This document shows positions 12,877 through 24,636 of a stretch of 64,000 nt of DNA, in pieces. Source of the stretch: Sclerotinia nivalis. Taxonomy: Eukaryota; Ascomycota; Leotiomycetes; Helotiales; Sclerotiniaceae. Both the position numbers and the translations under genes were made by a program. Numbering within the stretch: the first letter of the stretch is position 1; each line of letters starts with the position of its first letter. The notes under the pieces were generated by a model that saw only the letters and a program-made list of their open reading frames with translations, was not told the DNA's origin and made no database searches. Location: the NCBI GenBank assembly GCA_029531795.1, contig JAPEIS010000004.1, forward strand, positions 372,001 to 436,000. The letters are read 5' to 3'.

Positions 12877-13969
12877 AGTCCCTTACCCCACATTCCGGCC
12901 ACCCCCCCATTCCGGCCATTATTTACACCAAAAATCACGAAAATCAGCATTTTTAACTTTTTTATTTATGAATATAATTTTTTGAAATTTTGAATATAGA
13001 TTTATTATATATATATAAATAAATTCTGAAAATTCCAAATTTTTCGCAATTTTTTCTATTGAGATATTGAAGATTAAACTTTTGAATTTTCAATTTGTAT
13101 ATAAATTGTATATAAAATTTAACATTTTGAAAAATACTAATAGTTTTTTTAACAAAAATCGATAAAAATAAAATATGAATTTTATTTAATCTATTTAATT
13201 ATATTATATTCGAAAATATAATAATATTATATATTATAATTTGTAGTTAATGAATTATTTACTATTATATAGTTTCTTATATAAATATTTTGTTAGTAAA
13301 ATATTAAATTTCAAATAATTCATTAATTACAAATTATAGTATCTAATATTCATACATTTTTAAATATACTATAATTCAATAATATAAATAAAATTTATAT
13401 TTTATTTTTAATGATTTTTATTAAAATGTTATTAATATTTTTCAAAATGTTGAATTTTGTATATGATTTGTATACTGTTAAGATCACATAGGCAAAGAAT
13501 CAATTAGTCGTAAAACCGTAGCCCAAACTTTTCATTACCCTTTCTAATTATGAATAAACTATTACTTTTAAGTTCAATCAATAAAGAGATATCAGAACGC
13601 CTATAGTTCGCCACCATTCCTGTCCTTTCATAAGCAATACAAAGAAGCTTGTTTACTAAACATTCCAAACTGATCGATGACGTTCCTACGCTGATGATTC
13701 GAAATGAGAACGCCTCCGTTTAGGTTTCTTGTTTTGACGAAACTGTTGCGTGATCGTAACATATACAAATTCAAAATTTGAAAATTAAATCTTAAATATC
13801 CGAATAGAAAAAATTGCGAAAAATCTGAAATTTTCAGAATTTATTTATATATATATAATAAATCTATATTCAAAATTTCAAAGAATTATATTTATAAATA
13901 AAAAAGTTAAAAATGCTGATTTTCGTGATTTTTGGTGTAAATAATGGCCGGAATGTGGGGTAAGGGACT
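12877..13969. mobile_element. MITE-1: long fold-back element with a nested solo LTR
   Basis: The ends are perfectly inverted (AGTCCCTTACCCCACATTCC) and flanked by TA (12875-12876, 13970-13971). The inversion continues inward: the arms match over roughly 400 bp up to a centre near 13255, so the whole element is one large imperfect palindrome of about 800 bp once the solo LTR at 13476-13761 is removed. The subterminal motif GGCCATTATT also occurs in the TIR of the Tc1-type element at 60560, and ACACCAAAAAT occurs in MITE-2. No coding capacity was seen. TA target and end type suggest mobilisation by a Tc1/mariner or pogo transposase. Confidence 0.9.
13476..13761 (+). repeat. solo LTR inside MITE-1 (TSD TATAC)
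   Basis: 286 bp starting TGTTAAGATCACATAGG and ending GATCGTAACA, with TATAC on both sides (13471-13475, 13762-13766). A second solo copy of identical length lies at 63690-63975. This copy keeps many more G and C bases than the other, including stretches like AACGCCTCCG. Its internal element is absent from the window. Confidence 0.93.
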
Positions 13970-14466
13970 TATTGAATTATATCAAAAAGAATTTAATAAA
14001 CTTATAGAAAATGAAATTTTCAAAGAAGTTAAAGAAAATGATATCTCTAAAGGAATAAAGATCTTCAGATTACAATTTGTTAATAAAATGAAATATAAGA
14101 GTACAGAAAAAGCATTCTCAAAGTCAAGATTAATGATCTAAGTATATTATAATAAAAACAAAATTAGTATTTTAATATAATCATTTATACTTTAGAAAAT
14201 TAAATAATATATTATTATAATTATTATAATAATATTGAGAAAGAGTATAAAAACTGGTGTTCTTTTACAAGATATTATACAAGTATATATATATACAATC
14301 AATTACGAATCTAAATAGAATATTCTATATTCGATTTTTAATAGAACTCAAGCTATCAAAAAGGGTAATATAATGTATTGTTAAATTATTATATGATATC
14401 CTTGAAGCCGGAAATTATTGATTTGGAATATATTATAATTATTATTAAGAAAAGCTAGGAATGATA

Positions 14467-14984
14467 AGAGTTCTGGACCGACTCACCGCACACTCAGCGA
14501 AATCACACCAAAAATGACGATTTTTCGCCTTTTTAAATCTTTATTATATATATGAAATATTAAGAGAATTCATTAAATTTTGTATTTATAAAAAGATAAT
14601 TGATCAAAATTTATTAAAAATTGAACAAAATATTTTTATTTATTTTTGTTTTGAAGTTATATATATTCGAAGTTAAAGAAATGAAAAAGTTAAAAAAAAT
14701 CGCTTATTTTATATGGGGAAAATATGAAAAAAACATTACACAATGAAAATTTTGAAAATTCCCAATTTTAAATACTTGTAATTTCCAATCAAAAATTATT
14801 AAAAATAAAATGCATAATTTTCTAAAATGTTTTGATAGTTAATTATTATATTCCAAAATTTCAATTGATTCTATTCCATATTGAAAAAGTTATTTGATAA
14901 TTAATTTTATATGAGAAAATATGGGTTTTGCAGGGATTTTGTCACGAATTCGAATGGTGCGCGGTAAGTAGATTCCAGAACTCT
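14467..14984. mobile_element. MITE-2 in Copia-1 RT (TSD TA)
   Basis: 518 bp with inverted ends AGAGTTCTGG / CCAGAACTCT flanked by TA (14465-14466, 14985-14986). The next bases (ACTCACCGC against TACTTACCGC) are also related. Near the left end it shares ACACCAAAAATGACGA-like sequence with MITE-1. No open reading frame of note. Removing it joins the RT residues in frame. Confidence 0.87.
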
Positions 14985-15017
14985 TACAATCAATCTTTGA
15001 TTTTTGTTTATTATATA

Positions 15018-16869
15018 ACGTGGTTTATTAGTGTACGGATCATATCAATGTATGGGTCACTTTCACCTCAATTCAATCTCTTCTCTTTCAATACGCGTTT
15101 TATCAATAATCTATAATGAATTCGAATAATCAAGAAGCCTGTATACTCCTTGTTATTGAAGCTATTCAAAAAGACAAAAAAATAAGTATTCGAAAAGTTA
15201 CAAAGATATATAATATCTCGAATATAATACTATAATATAGAATTAATGGTTTTACTTTTCGCTCCGAATATCGATCTAAATCTTATAATCTTTCAGAATT
15301 AGAAGAGAATATCATTTCTAAGTATATATTCGATATGGATATGAGAGGATTTCCATTTAAACTCAGAAATGTGGAAGATATAACGAATCATATTTTTGAA
15401 TCGAGGGGTGCAAAGTGTATTGGGAAGCTTTGGATATATCGATTCGTAAAATATCGAATCGAATTAAAGATGTATTTTAATTATATTTATGACTTTCAAA
15501 AAGCTTTTTGTAAAGATTCTAAGTTTATTGAAGAATGATTTCGATTGGTTTCGAATATACAAGTGAAATATGGTATTCTCGATAGCGATTTCTACAATTT
15601 CGACAAAACAAGCTTTATAATGAAGATTATATATATTACAATGATTGTTATTAATGCTGAGAGATGCGATAGAAGTAAATCAATACAATCAAGCAATCGA
15701 GAATGGACTATAGTAATAATATATAGAAATAGGGAGGATGAAATCATATCCTTATTTCTAGTAGTTCAAGGATAGGTTCATCTTTCCAATTGGTATATCG
15801 AAACCGATTTTCCTGTGGAATGAACTATTAAATCTACATCTAATGGATAAACAAATAATGAAACAGATTTAGAATAATTGAAATACTTTGATAAGTATAC
15901 TAAGAATCGAAGAAAAGGCAAATATTGAATATTAGTACTAGATAGGTATGAAAACCATGAATCAGTATCTTTTCAATCGTATTACAAAGAGAATGATATT
16001 ATCTGTTTAAAATTACTACCATATTCAAGTCATTTAATTCAATCATTTAATATTAACTGTTTTAACAATCTGAAACGTTCATATAGTACTCAAATTGATA
16101 AATTTATCAAAACACATATCAATTATATTTCGAAAGTTGAATTCTTTATAGCTTTCAAAACTGTATACCAAGAATCAATTACAATTCAGAATATGAAATC
16201 AAGATTTCAAGGAACAGGTTTAATACCATTTGATCCTGAAACTATACTTTCGAAACTAAATATTCGAATTCGTATACCTACTCCCCCCTTTTTCGATCAA
16301 GATTTATAGACTTCTCAAACCTTTTACAATCCAACTGAAGCTCTTTCATAATCGATTTTAGTAAGATCTTGAATGACTCATTATCAATCAAGCTTTTCTA
16401 TATCTATATTCGAGATTGTATTAGCTTTAGTTAAGAATATAAAGAGATTAGTATATAAAAATACACTTTTAAATATAAAGATTCGTATACTTCGAACAAC
16501 AAATGAAATATTAAGCAAATGTTGATGCATAAAAAAAACTCAATTATATCAAGGAGAAATGCTTACTAGACAAGAGGCTATCGATATATTATCTCAGCAA
16601 AAGATTGATATTCAGATTCAATACGATGAACATCAAAAAAGAAGGAATTCTAATAAAAAAGCATCTTCTAGTCGATATTGTAGTAAATATGGAAAGACTG
16701 AGTATAATACAAGGACTTATCAAAATAATATAATAGATTCTAGATTATTAGAATCTTTATAGTTTTAATCAATTGATTTAATTGTTATTGAATAATATGA
16801 GTTTGAAAGAGTGAATTGAGGTGAAAGTGACCCACACACTGATATGACCCGCACACTGATAAACTACGT
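15018..16869 (+). mobile_element. Pot2/Fot1-like pogo DNA transposon (TSD TA)
   Basis: 1852 bp with inverted ends ACGTGGTTTATTAGTG / CACTGATAAACTACGT, flanked by TA (TATA on both sides). The TIR is about 65 bp and contains two tandem variants of a GTGT-(A/G)-(C/T)GG(A/G)TCA unit. One transposase gene fills the interior. Length and TIR style are close to those known for Pot2 (about 1.86 kb). It interrupts Copia-1 RT. Confidence 0.92.
15116..16762 (+). pseudogene. pogo-type transposase (DDE_1), RIP-damaged
   Basis: One unbroken frame of about 548 codons from ATG at 15116 to the stop at 16760-16762, near the usual Fot1/Pot2 size, interrupted by about a dozen in-frame stops. An N-terminal helix-turn-helix region (ISIRKVTKIYNIS) is followed by a CENP-B-like DNA-binding part (FPFKLRNVEDITNHI). 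The DDE core shows YNFDKTSFIM (first Asp kept), the conserved SSNREWTIVI block, LVLDRYENHES (second Asp kept) and LIQSFNINCFNNLKR, where the third acidic residue is now Asn. The PFDPETILSKL block that follows is typical of the family. The C-terminal part is charged, with a CSKYGKTEY segment. It is inactive as read. Confidence 0.93.
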
Positions 16870-17928
16870 TATAAATAAAAAGGTTTTTGGTATTGTAGGA
16901 TTATAAATTGATAATATATTTATTGTAATTGATAAAGAATTCGCAAAATTAGAACAAGAACAATTAGAAAAAGCGAATTTTATAGTTAAGGAATGAAAAT
17001 ATTTATCAGAAAATATATCTTTTAAATTCAATGATAGTATAATCTTTTTGAAAGACAATAAGTTCTATCTTAATCAAAAGAAACAATGTGATAATCTGAA
17101 GTTAGTTATATTAGAAAACTTAGATTTGAAAGGAACAAGAGGCAAAATCTGTATAAATGTTATCCTTAAGGATCAATATATCGTTCAATATATTTAAGGA
17201 GTATATATAGTTATTATTTATCAATTAGAAGTTTCTTATCATTTTTCAATTGTTGTTTAGATGATTAATCCCAAAGAAAACGATGCCAAGAAGTTCAAAA
17301 ACCATTAAATAGCAAATGAAAAATCCATCAAAAGGATTCATTTTCGTATTATTTGATTTAAATAGTATAAGAATAGTTGTTTTCATAAATATATTTTTTG
17401 CTAATAATATAAATATATTATCTTAGATTGAATATATAATTTATCTAATAAATAAGAATAACAATATCAATATTATTTATCAATCCTCTATTAAATATAA
17501 GAGAATAACAAAAAGTATTTTAATATTTGAATTATACAGATTAATTCTAGATTTTGATATAAGGGCTGTAATCAAAAATATTATTAATACTATATTCAAT
17601 CAAAAAAACAGATCCTTTTTTTTGTATATATCGATTCTAACACACTATTTGAATTACTCATCAAATTAAACTCTACTACAAAGAAAAAACTTATGATCGA
17701 TATTCTTTCGTTACAATAATCCTATAAACAAAAAGAAATTATTGAAATTAAATAAATCAATAAAAGATCGAATTCTACTAATACTATAATTAAAGATAAA
17801 TCCTATCAAGTATTAAAAGAACTAATCAATACAAACAAGATTATTATCAAGAAAACGAAATAAATAAAAAAAAAGGATTAAAGAACTAAAGGAATTCAGA
17901 TTACATGATTTTTTAAAGAAATTGCTAA

Positions 17929-18136
17929 TATCGGGATCACAATTATATAATTATAAACCATAATTAAATCATATAATCGTATTAGATTATATAATCATAA
18001 AGGACCGTACAAACTTCTTCAATATATATTTAAGGAGCTCGTTCTTTCAATATAAAATAATGACAATCAAGAATCAAGTTTTATCAAATAGACTAAAGTA
18101 CTTTACACTTTGAATCTTACCATTTCGATACCAACA
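17929..18136 (+). repeat. Copia-1 3' LTR
   Basis: 208 bp starting TATCGGGATCAC (G to A in the first TG) and ending GATACCAACA. It pairs with 10272-10479 and is followed by the TSD ATATC. Confidence 0.92.
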
Positions 18137-18447
18137 ATATCCTTTTTTGATTGAATTATTTCGAAATATTCCGAGAATTCTTTTCGAAATCGAATTTGAT
18201 TGATTTGATTGTATTTTATTTAAAAATTTGAAATAAACGATAGAATAACAAATCTAACGGATAACCAATTGATTTGTTTGTTAGATTAAAATTCGGAATA
18301 GATATACTTAAAGTAGAAACAAAGGGATCGTTTTCTGAATTGATTAATTTTCAGATTTCAATGATTTGATATTTGTTTTACAAATAAAAGTATTATTTTG
18401 ATTATTGAATATAAATAATAAAAAAGAGAGAATTATTATAATCTTTT
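18137..18447 (-). pseudogene. Copia-2a 5' leader/gag start
   Basis: In reverse complement this aligns with 38157-38480 of Copia-2b (shared TTCTCGGAAT, CAATTCAG and GTTTCTACTT blocks). It marks the part of Copia-2a on the far side of the Copia-1 insertion. No protein motif is readable. Confidence 0.6.
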
Positions 18448-18479
18448 TGTTGGGATCATAGTCATATGATCATGAACCG
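18448..18479 (+). repeat. fragment matching the start of the Copia-1 LTR
   Basis: TGTTGGGATCATAG followed by CATATGATCATGAACCG differs from the start of the Copia-1 LTR by only a few transitions, and the match ends at the LINE boundary. AACCG (18475-18479) recurs at 37077-37081 on the other side of the LINE, so it is probably the LINE target duplication. The remainder of this LTR, if present, would lie after 37081, but that sequence no longer resembles Copia-1. Confidence 0.6.
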
Positions 18480-18729
18480 TGAAGGGTATAAGGATGGGCT
18501 AGTCTAAGAGTATTTATATATAGATATCAAAGTATTTCTATTTATTCTATTTTTATAAATCTATAAAAGTCGTTTGATTATATGAATCGCGGATATTATT
18601 TTGTAATATTTTTCGATTTCAAATCTTCTGTTTCGTTTAGATTGATTTGTAATATATATTTATCGATATAATAAAGAAGATTTTTGTTTTAGATAAGTAT
18701 GTTTTTTTCAAAGTCCGATTTATTATTGG

Positions 18730-19454
18730 TATTTGAATTTAAGCTACTATTATGTAGTTTTGTAAATGTAGTTAGTATAGGTTTTTTAAGATTGTTTTAA
18801 ATTTATGATGGAAGTTGGTTTAGCGAATTTTTTTTTGGGGTTTCTTTGAGGAATTTTTGAAAGATATAAAGTTGAGATAGAAGATAAATCAGATATTGAA
18901 AGTTTTTTTGTATTATTTTGGAAGATTGTAATAATTATAAGAGTTATCTGTAGAAGTATTATATAAATAATTGGTAGTGGATTAAGTATTTCAGAATTTT
19001 GTTATATCTATAGGAGTATTTTAGTTCGATATTGATGTATTTAAAGTGTTTATAGTATTATATAAAATTATTATAATTTGTTTGTATAGAAAGAAGATGA
19101 TATAATATTGTTTTTGATAGATTCAATTTAGAGGGTTTTTTAGTAGAATATATCAAATTCTATTTATAATAAATGTTAATTAAGATTGTAGAATTTTGTT
19201 TCTATCAAAAGTTCTTCTCTTTTTGTTATAAAACTTTTGTTATCGATTTGATATTGTTAATAGTGAGAAGAGTAGTTTATTTCAATTCGATTTTTCTATT
19301 TTTAATTTTTTAATTTGTTAGTTTGTTGATTATTTCGTTTTCTTCGATTCTAATATAATTTGGGGTTTATTTGATTTCGATATCAAATTCGTTTATGAAT
19401 TTGTAATATTCAAGGAATATTTATTAGAACAAATCCGATATATTCCTTTTTAGG
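18730..19454 (-). pseudogene. LINE ORF2: end of RNase H and C-terminal domain
   Basis: Continues the frame broken by Gypsy-B at 33041. Read downward from 19454 it gives KRNISDLF, then IEIK-stop-TPNYIRIEENEI. This matches the RNase H ending Lys-Trp-Thr-Pro-Gly-His-x-Gly-Ile-x-Gly-Asn-Glu with Trp, Gly and His altered by G-to-A and C-to-T change. The C-terminal region follows (LYHLLSIQTNYNNFI, YKHFKYINIELKYSYRY), where related fungal LINEs carry a Cys-rich zinc-binding segment; here several expected Cys read Tyr. 18480-18730 is probably 3' untranslated. Confidence 0.82.
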
Positions 19455-19615
19455 TGTCACAGTGAGGGAAAGGTATATGTAGGGTTGATCTATAGTTGTA
19501 TTACGAGGAGAGGAAGAAGATCAAGGAAGTGATCTGACTATATAGAAGTGAGTGTATGCATGTGTGCCTAAGGCATACATGATTATGTGTAGGTGAAGGG
19601 AGATGAACCTGTAAT
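19455..19615 (-). repeat. Gypsy-B 3' LTR
   Basis: 161 bp; in element orientation it starts TATTACAGGTTCATC and ends CTCACTGTGACA. The adjacent purine tract in element orientation is AAAAGGAAGTAC (19616-19628 region). It carries the conserved central block GCCTTAGGCACACATGCATA. Confidence 0.92.
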
Positions 19616-19949
19616 AGTACTTCCTTTTCAAGAAACCTATTTGACCCCAAATGGGTATTAAAAAATAAAGAAAAATATAGGTCCCTTCCCTTAATTAGGT
19701 TCTTGAACAAAAATATATGATATTCTTTAATGATGTTATATTCTTTAATATATGATAATTTAAATATTATATCTTTAATTGTAATAATATGTAATATATT
19801 TTTAGACGAAACGAATAGTCTTGATGTGAGTGGATCTTCGTAGAATGGGTGTGGTAATTGTACTGTGTGATTCTGATTGCAAATTTTGTGGTTTCGGATT
19901 CAATATAATAGTATCGAGATGATTTAGGATTTAAGTTGATGGTTCTGGT

Positions 19950-22900
19950 TTCTTTGGGTAAAAATGATGATATTCGATAAGAATTTTCTTGTTATTTTTT
20001 AAATTATTAGTTGGTTGTTAAATTGGTGTGTAATATTTCTATTTGATTAAATAATAGTAGTTATCTTTATTATGATTATTTAGAATTCTTTCAAATATTC
20101 ATTTTTGAATAAATTTATCTTTATTGTTATTTTGTTTCAAAACTTTATTCTATGTAGTTAGGGATTCTGATTCGTTAATTATTGTTTGAGTTAGGAAATG
20201 AGAATTAGTATAGGCTGAAAGTAAAAAAGAATGATAGAAAATAGAAAAGATTTTAATGTTTTTAGATAATTGAATAAGATAAGTACAAGGATAAATCTTG
20301 AGAATTTTGTAAAGATTGATTTATTTATTATTTAGCTTTTTTGTTTTATATAAGGTTTTTATATTCTTGGTATTGATATAAACTTTTTGGTTGATTGTAT
20401 AATAAGATGAATTAAAGTAATGATAGTTAGTATAGTTTTTATAAATAGCAATTGTTTGTTGTATAAAAGTGCGAAATTGTTTTAAAATATGTTCTATACA
20501 ATCTATAATCCAATTTCCTTTAAAGAATTCCTGTTTTTGTATTAGAGTTATATTCGATGAATAAGGTTTATTAGATTTAATACTTAAATATAGATTAAAG
20601 TTATAATTGGCGAAGAAAGGCGAACAATCAATCGTTTTAGAAACTATATTGTTGAATGCAAATTCGGCTAAGAATAGTCAATCCAATCAATTGTTTTGAT
20701 GGTAGTTAACGAAAGTTTGTAAATATTGTTTTAGAATCGAATTAATATATTCGATTTGATCATTTGTTTAAGGATGAAAAGTTGAAAAGTGTTTTAAGGT
20801 AATTCCCAATTGCTTCGAAAATTGTGATTAGAATCCTGATATGAATTGTATTCCCCGATCGGAAATAATATTATTCGGAAATCTATAAAGTTTATAAATA
20901 TAATTGATGAAAATATCGATTAGCTTTTCTATTATTAATATATATATATCAATGAAATGTTTTATTTTGATTAATTTACAAATTATTATCAAGATATATT
21001 TATAAGTAGAATTATAACAAGTACAATCTAAAAGTAGTATAATATAATCGATTGAAATATCAAATTATATACGAAAAGGGATAAATAATAATTTCAAAAA
21101 TCCGGGAGATATCGATTTAGACGATTTGGTATGAGTACAAAATTCGTAGGTCTTTATATAGGATACGATTTCCAAATGTATATTAGATTATTAGTATGTA
21201 CAAGAAACAAAATCGATCGTTTTAATTCGATCAGGATAGTCGATAGAATCAAAAGAATGAGTTTGATAGATAATTTGAAGCTTGAGTTTATTGTTTGGTG
21301 GAATCTAAAGTTTATTTTAGTAGTAAATTCTATTATTTTGAATCGAACAATCCTGTATAACGATTTGAAGAGTTTTATGATATTCCTTTAGTTATTTAGT
21401 TATCGATAGATTATTAAAAGTAGAGATGAATTGATTTGCGATATTGGATTTAATATACATTGTATTGATTAGGATATCAATTGATTGGTTATGGAATAGT
21501 ATTATTGTTTTTATTGATATCAAATTGATATACCTAATCAAATCCTTATAAAGATCAATATCAAAACGATTTTGGGGGAGGATAATATATTTTCGATTTT
21601 TTAGATATTTATTGTTTGGATTAGAGTGATATAATCGATCTTTGTATTTTCTATTTAGTATATTTAATCGAATAGTTTTGTTTTTTGGTTGATAGATTAT
21701 ACGGAAATTATATTGAGATAGAAATTTGGATTATTGTATTTATTGTTGATTAAAAGTTTTTGTGATTATAAAATATTCAAGATTTTTATAATCAATAAGA
21801 ATCTCGAATTCTTTTTATAAATTTTGGAGTTTCAGGTATTATTCTTTTATTGTTTTGATAATAGCGAATAGTTCTTTGTTATAAATCTTATAATTATATT
21901 CCGTTGTTGTATATTTAGATGAAAAGTAAATGATTGGATATAAAATGTTATCATTATTGTATTGCGAAAGGATTCTTCCTAAAATTTAATCGGAAGTATT
22001 GATTTTCAAAATAGTTTCTGTTTATAATCGAAGTATATCAAAATCGGTATTGTTGTGAAAGTTTTTTTTAAAGTATCAAAAGTCTTTGTATAATTTGTAA
22101 TCCAATCCTATATAATATTCTTTTGCAAAAGATTGTTAAGAGAATAATAAATCTTTGAAAAATCTTTTATAAAACGTTGATAGAAATTGACGAAATCAAA
22201 AAATCGTTGTAAATCTTTTATATATAAAGGCAACTTTCAAGATATGATAATTATAATCTTTTTTTGATCCATTTCGATGTTTTCGATTGTAATGATAAGA
22301 TTTAGATATTTTGTTTTTGTAGTTTCGAATTTATATTTGTTAATATCAATCTGTAATTTAGTATTTATTAGCTTTTGAATTATTTGATAGATATACTTTT
22401 TATACTTTATAGGATTATTGAAGTAGATTAAGATGTTATTGAGATATATAATGTAATACTTGTCTAATTCGTTGAAAAGTGTATGATTAATATAATATTG
22501 GAATGATACAAGTGTATTGCAAAGATCGAAAGATATAATTAAAGATTCAAAAAGATTAAAACAAATAATGAATATAGTTTTCTATTTATCCTTTTTAACG
22601 ATTTGTAATTTGTTGAATATTATAATAATATCAAGTTTGATATAAATTTTTGTATTGTAAAGAATATCTAATGTTTCGTGAATAATAGGTAATGGGTAGT
22701 GATTCTTTATAATAACATTATTGAATCCTCGATAGTTTTGATAGATACGGATTCCCTTTTCAGATTTGATAATCAATAGTAAAGGAAAGATGTATTGCAA
22801 TCTCGATTTCCGAATAAATTCTTTGAAGAGATTATTATCAAATTATTTATATATTACCATTAACTTTATTGACAATAGAAAACGATTTTTGAAGTAAAAT

Positions 22901-24490
22901 AATTCTTTACTAGATATCAATTCAATCTTGTGATTTTAGATTTAGCGAAGCGGTAATTTATCTGTATAATATAAAAGAAAAACAGGAAGTTTATCTTGTA
23001 ATCATATAAGAAGCTTTTGTTATATTTGATTGTCATTTAAGAAAAGTTTGTTAATTAAAAATTTGTTGATATTAGTTTTAGAGATCTTTTACAAATAGAG
23101 TGATTTATAGCAATTATATACAAAATCATAAAATTGTAATAGAGTTTTAGAAAGTATTTTTGTTATATCATTTTGTTTTTGTAAAATCGATTGAAAATTC
23201 TCTTTTATAAGTATCAGGAACAATATAATTTATTGCAAATAATCTTGTTTAGTAGTTTTCTGTACAACATTTAATTCATTTTATATCAATTGAATAGTCC
23301 GAATATTATTTTGTTAATAAAACAAAATAAAACTAAAAGCTTGTAATCAATGAATATTATCTATATTTGGATTTGTATTTTTGTAAATGGATATAAAGAG
23401 TTTTCTAATAGAAAATAAGAATAGATAGTTTTTTAAATTGTAAATAGGACAATATCGATTTGCAATCTTCAAGATCGATTTTGGATACAAACAATTGGGA
23501 ATCATTTATACCTGATTATTTGATTCCTTATAGTGCTTTATTCGATAATAATTTATATCAAATATTAAACCTTGCTAAAATTCGAGATCAATAGAAGAAT
23601 CATCAGATTATAATATATAATCCTTATTTAGTATTTCTTCAATAGAAGGTTTTTTATAAAAAACTCTTTTAAAAATAAAAGGTATTTGAATAAATAGAAA
23701 ATCGGTATTATCCTTTGGACAATCTTTAATATAAGGAAAGCAATATTTATAATCTATATATTTAGCTTTTATATTAAAATCAATAAGGAATTTATTTAAA
23801 GATTCGATAGTATCGATAATCTATTATAGAATAACTTTTGCTAAATCCTTTTGTTCTTTAATTGTAGATAGGATTATTAATGTAATAACTGGTTTTGAAT
23901 TATAATATATTGAATAATTGAAAATATAATAGTTTAAAGAGATTATTAAACTTATCTTTGTTCAATTGATAGTAGGATTGTAATATTGTAATTACAATAA
24001 GCCAAAAATTAATAGTGTCTTTGATAAAAGCTGAATGATATAAAAAGATTAATATTTATAATGATCTTTTATAGCGATTTCTATTACAAAATATTCTGTA
24101 ATTCTATTGACGATCTTTTCATTGGTAAATCAAAGTTTGTAAGGAAAAGATAAGAATTGTATTTCAATATTGTATTTGAGAACAAAAAAACGATTAGCAA
24201 AGATTTCCTCAAAGTATCTATTATTAATAAGACTTGTAATAATAAAAAGGTTTTCATATACAGAAAATATAATGATTTTAACAAGTAGAGATTTGTTATT
24301 CATAAAATTGAATTACAATGATTTATATCTATTTATTCCTCAATTTACCTTTTTGTCTTTAATATTTCTTTATAAACGATTTTTTGCAAAGATTAGTTTT
24401 TTCTTTATTCAGGATTTTCTTTAACTAAATCAAATATAAAAACAACTTCTTTTGATTCGATATAATCTTATTATTATATCTAATTCAAAT
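19950..24490 (-). pseudogene. Gypsy-B retropepsin, RT, RNase H, integrase, chromodomain
   Basis: Read on the minus strand, the retropepsin lies at 24430-24060, where the active-site stretch reads SLINNRYFEE, so the catalytic Asp has become Asn. RT lies at about 22860-22000: an open block at 22800-22582 reads RIYQNYRGFNNVIIKNHYPL, the typical gypsy RT start, and the catalytic box near 22450 reads YLNN, with both Asp lost. RNase H (about 22050-21700), integrase (about 21600-20400) and a chromodomain near 20130-19960 follow. The frame follows Gypsy-A throughout. Stops are frequent and concentrated where Gln, Arg or Trp codons are expected. Confidence 0.9.
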
Positions 24491-24636
24491 TGTCGGAACA
24501 TGGTCACGTGTTGTTACCCCACCTTGATATATAACCTTTCTGTACGGAGAGAACCTTAGAAGAAAAACAATTCATTATATAATACAATATTATTCATCTA
24601 ATTTGAATATTGTTGTTATCCTTTGTCTTCCCAACA
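24491..24636 (+). repeat. Copia-3 5' LTR
   Basis: 146 bp, TGTCGGAACATGG to CTTCCCAACA. It differs from the 3' LTR at about 12 positions, all C/T on the plus strand, with no transversion or indel seen by eye. Confidence 0.96.

Larger units (their letters stand above)
13970..17880 (+). pseudogene. Copia-1 reverse transcriptase and RNase H, split twice
   Basis: RT (RVT_2 type) starts at 13972 with ELYQKEFNKLIENEIFKEV and runs to LQDIIQVYIYN and a decayed LKPEIID block near 14400. It continues after MITE-2 (NQSLIFVYYI, 14987) and after pogo (KVFGIVGL, 16880). The YxDD box near 16900 reads stop-Ile-Asp-Asn where the family has Gln-Thr-Asp-Asp. RNase H follows from about 17290 (IVVFINIFFANN, then DILSLQ and a final Lys-rich end near 17870). 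Stops are common but the frame is recoverable across both insertions. Comparison with Copia-3 (28600-30090) supports every segment. Confidence 0.88.
10272..18136 (+). mobile_element. Copia-1: Ty1/copia element lacking integrase (TSD ATATC)
   Basis: Two 208-bp LTRs (10272-10479 and 17929-18136) flank a plus-strand copia interior, with ATATC on both outer sides (10267-10271, 18137-18141). Removing the inner insertions (12877-13969, 14467-14984, 15018-16869, each with a TA duplicate) leaves about 4.4 kb. Gag, protease, RT and RNase H can be read, but the integrase that normally lies between protease and RT is absent. It is inserted in Copia-2a, whose sequence continues on both sides. Confidence 0.92.
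5898..18447 (-). mobile_element. Copia-2a: Ty1/copia element in three pieces
   Basis: Minus-strand copia element, homologous to Copia-2b (38157-42735, plus). Its pieces are 18137-18447 (5' leader and gag start), 9110-10271 (gag end and protease region) and 5898-8107 (pre-integrase, integrase and spacer to RT). They are separated by Copia-1 and by a TA-TSD inverted-repeat element. The RT end is lost beyond Gypsy-A at 5898. No LTR could be defined for it here; homology with Copia-2b stops at 18447/38157. Confidence 0.8.

Noticed and set aside
16864..17058. Minus-strand open frame of 64 codons after the pogo element.
   Set aside because: Antisense to the Copia-1 RT segment containing the altered YxDD box.
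18448..19454. A second full LTR element starting at the TGTTGGG sequence.
   Set aside because: Only about 32 bp match the Copia-1 LTR; beyond 18480 the minus strand reads as the LINE C-terminus.
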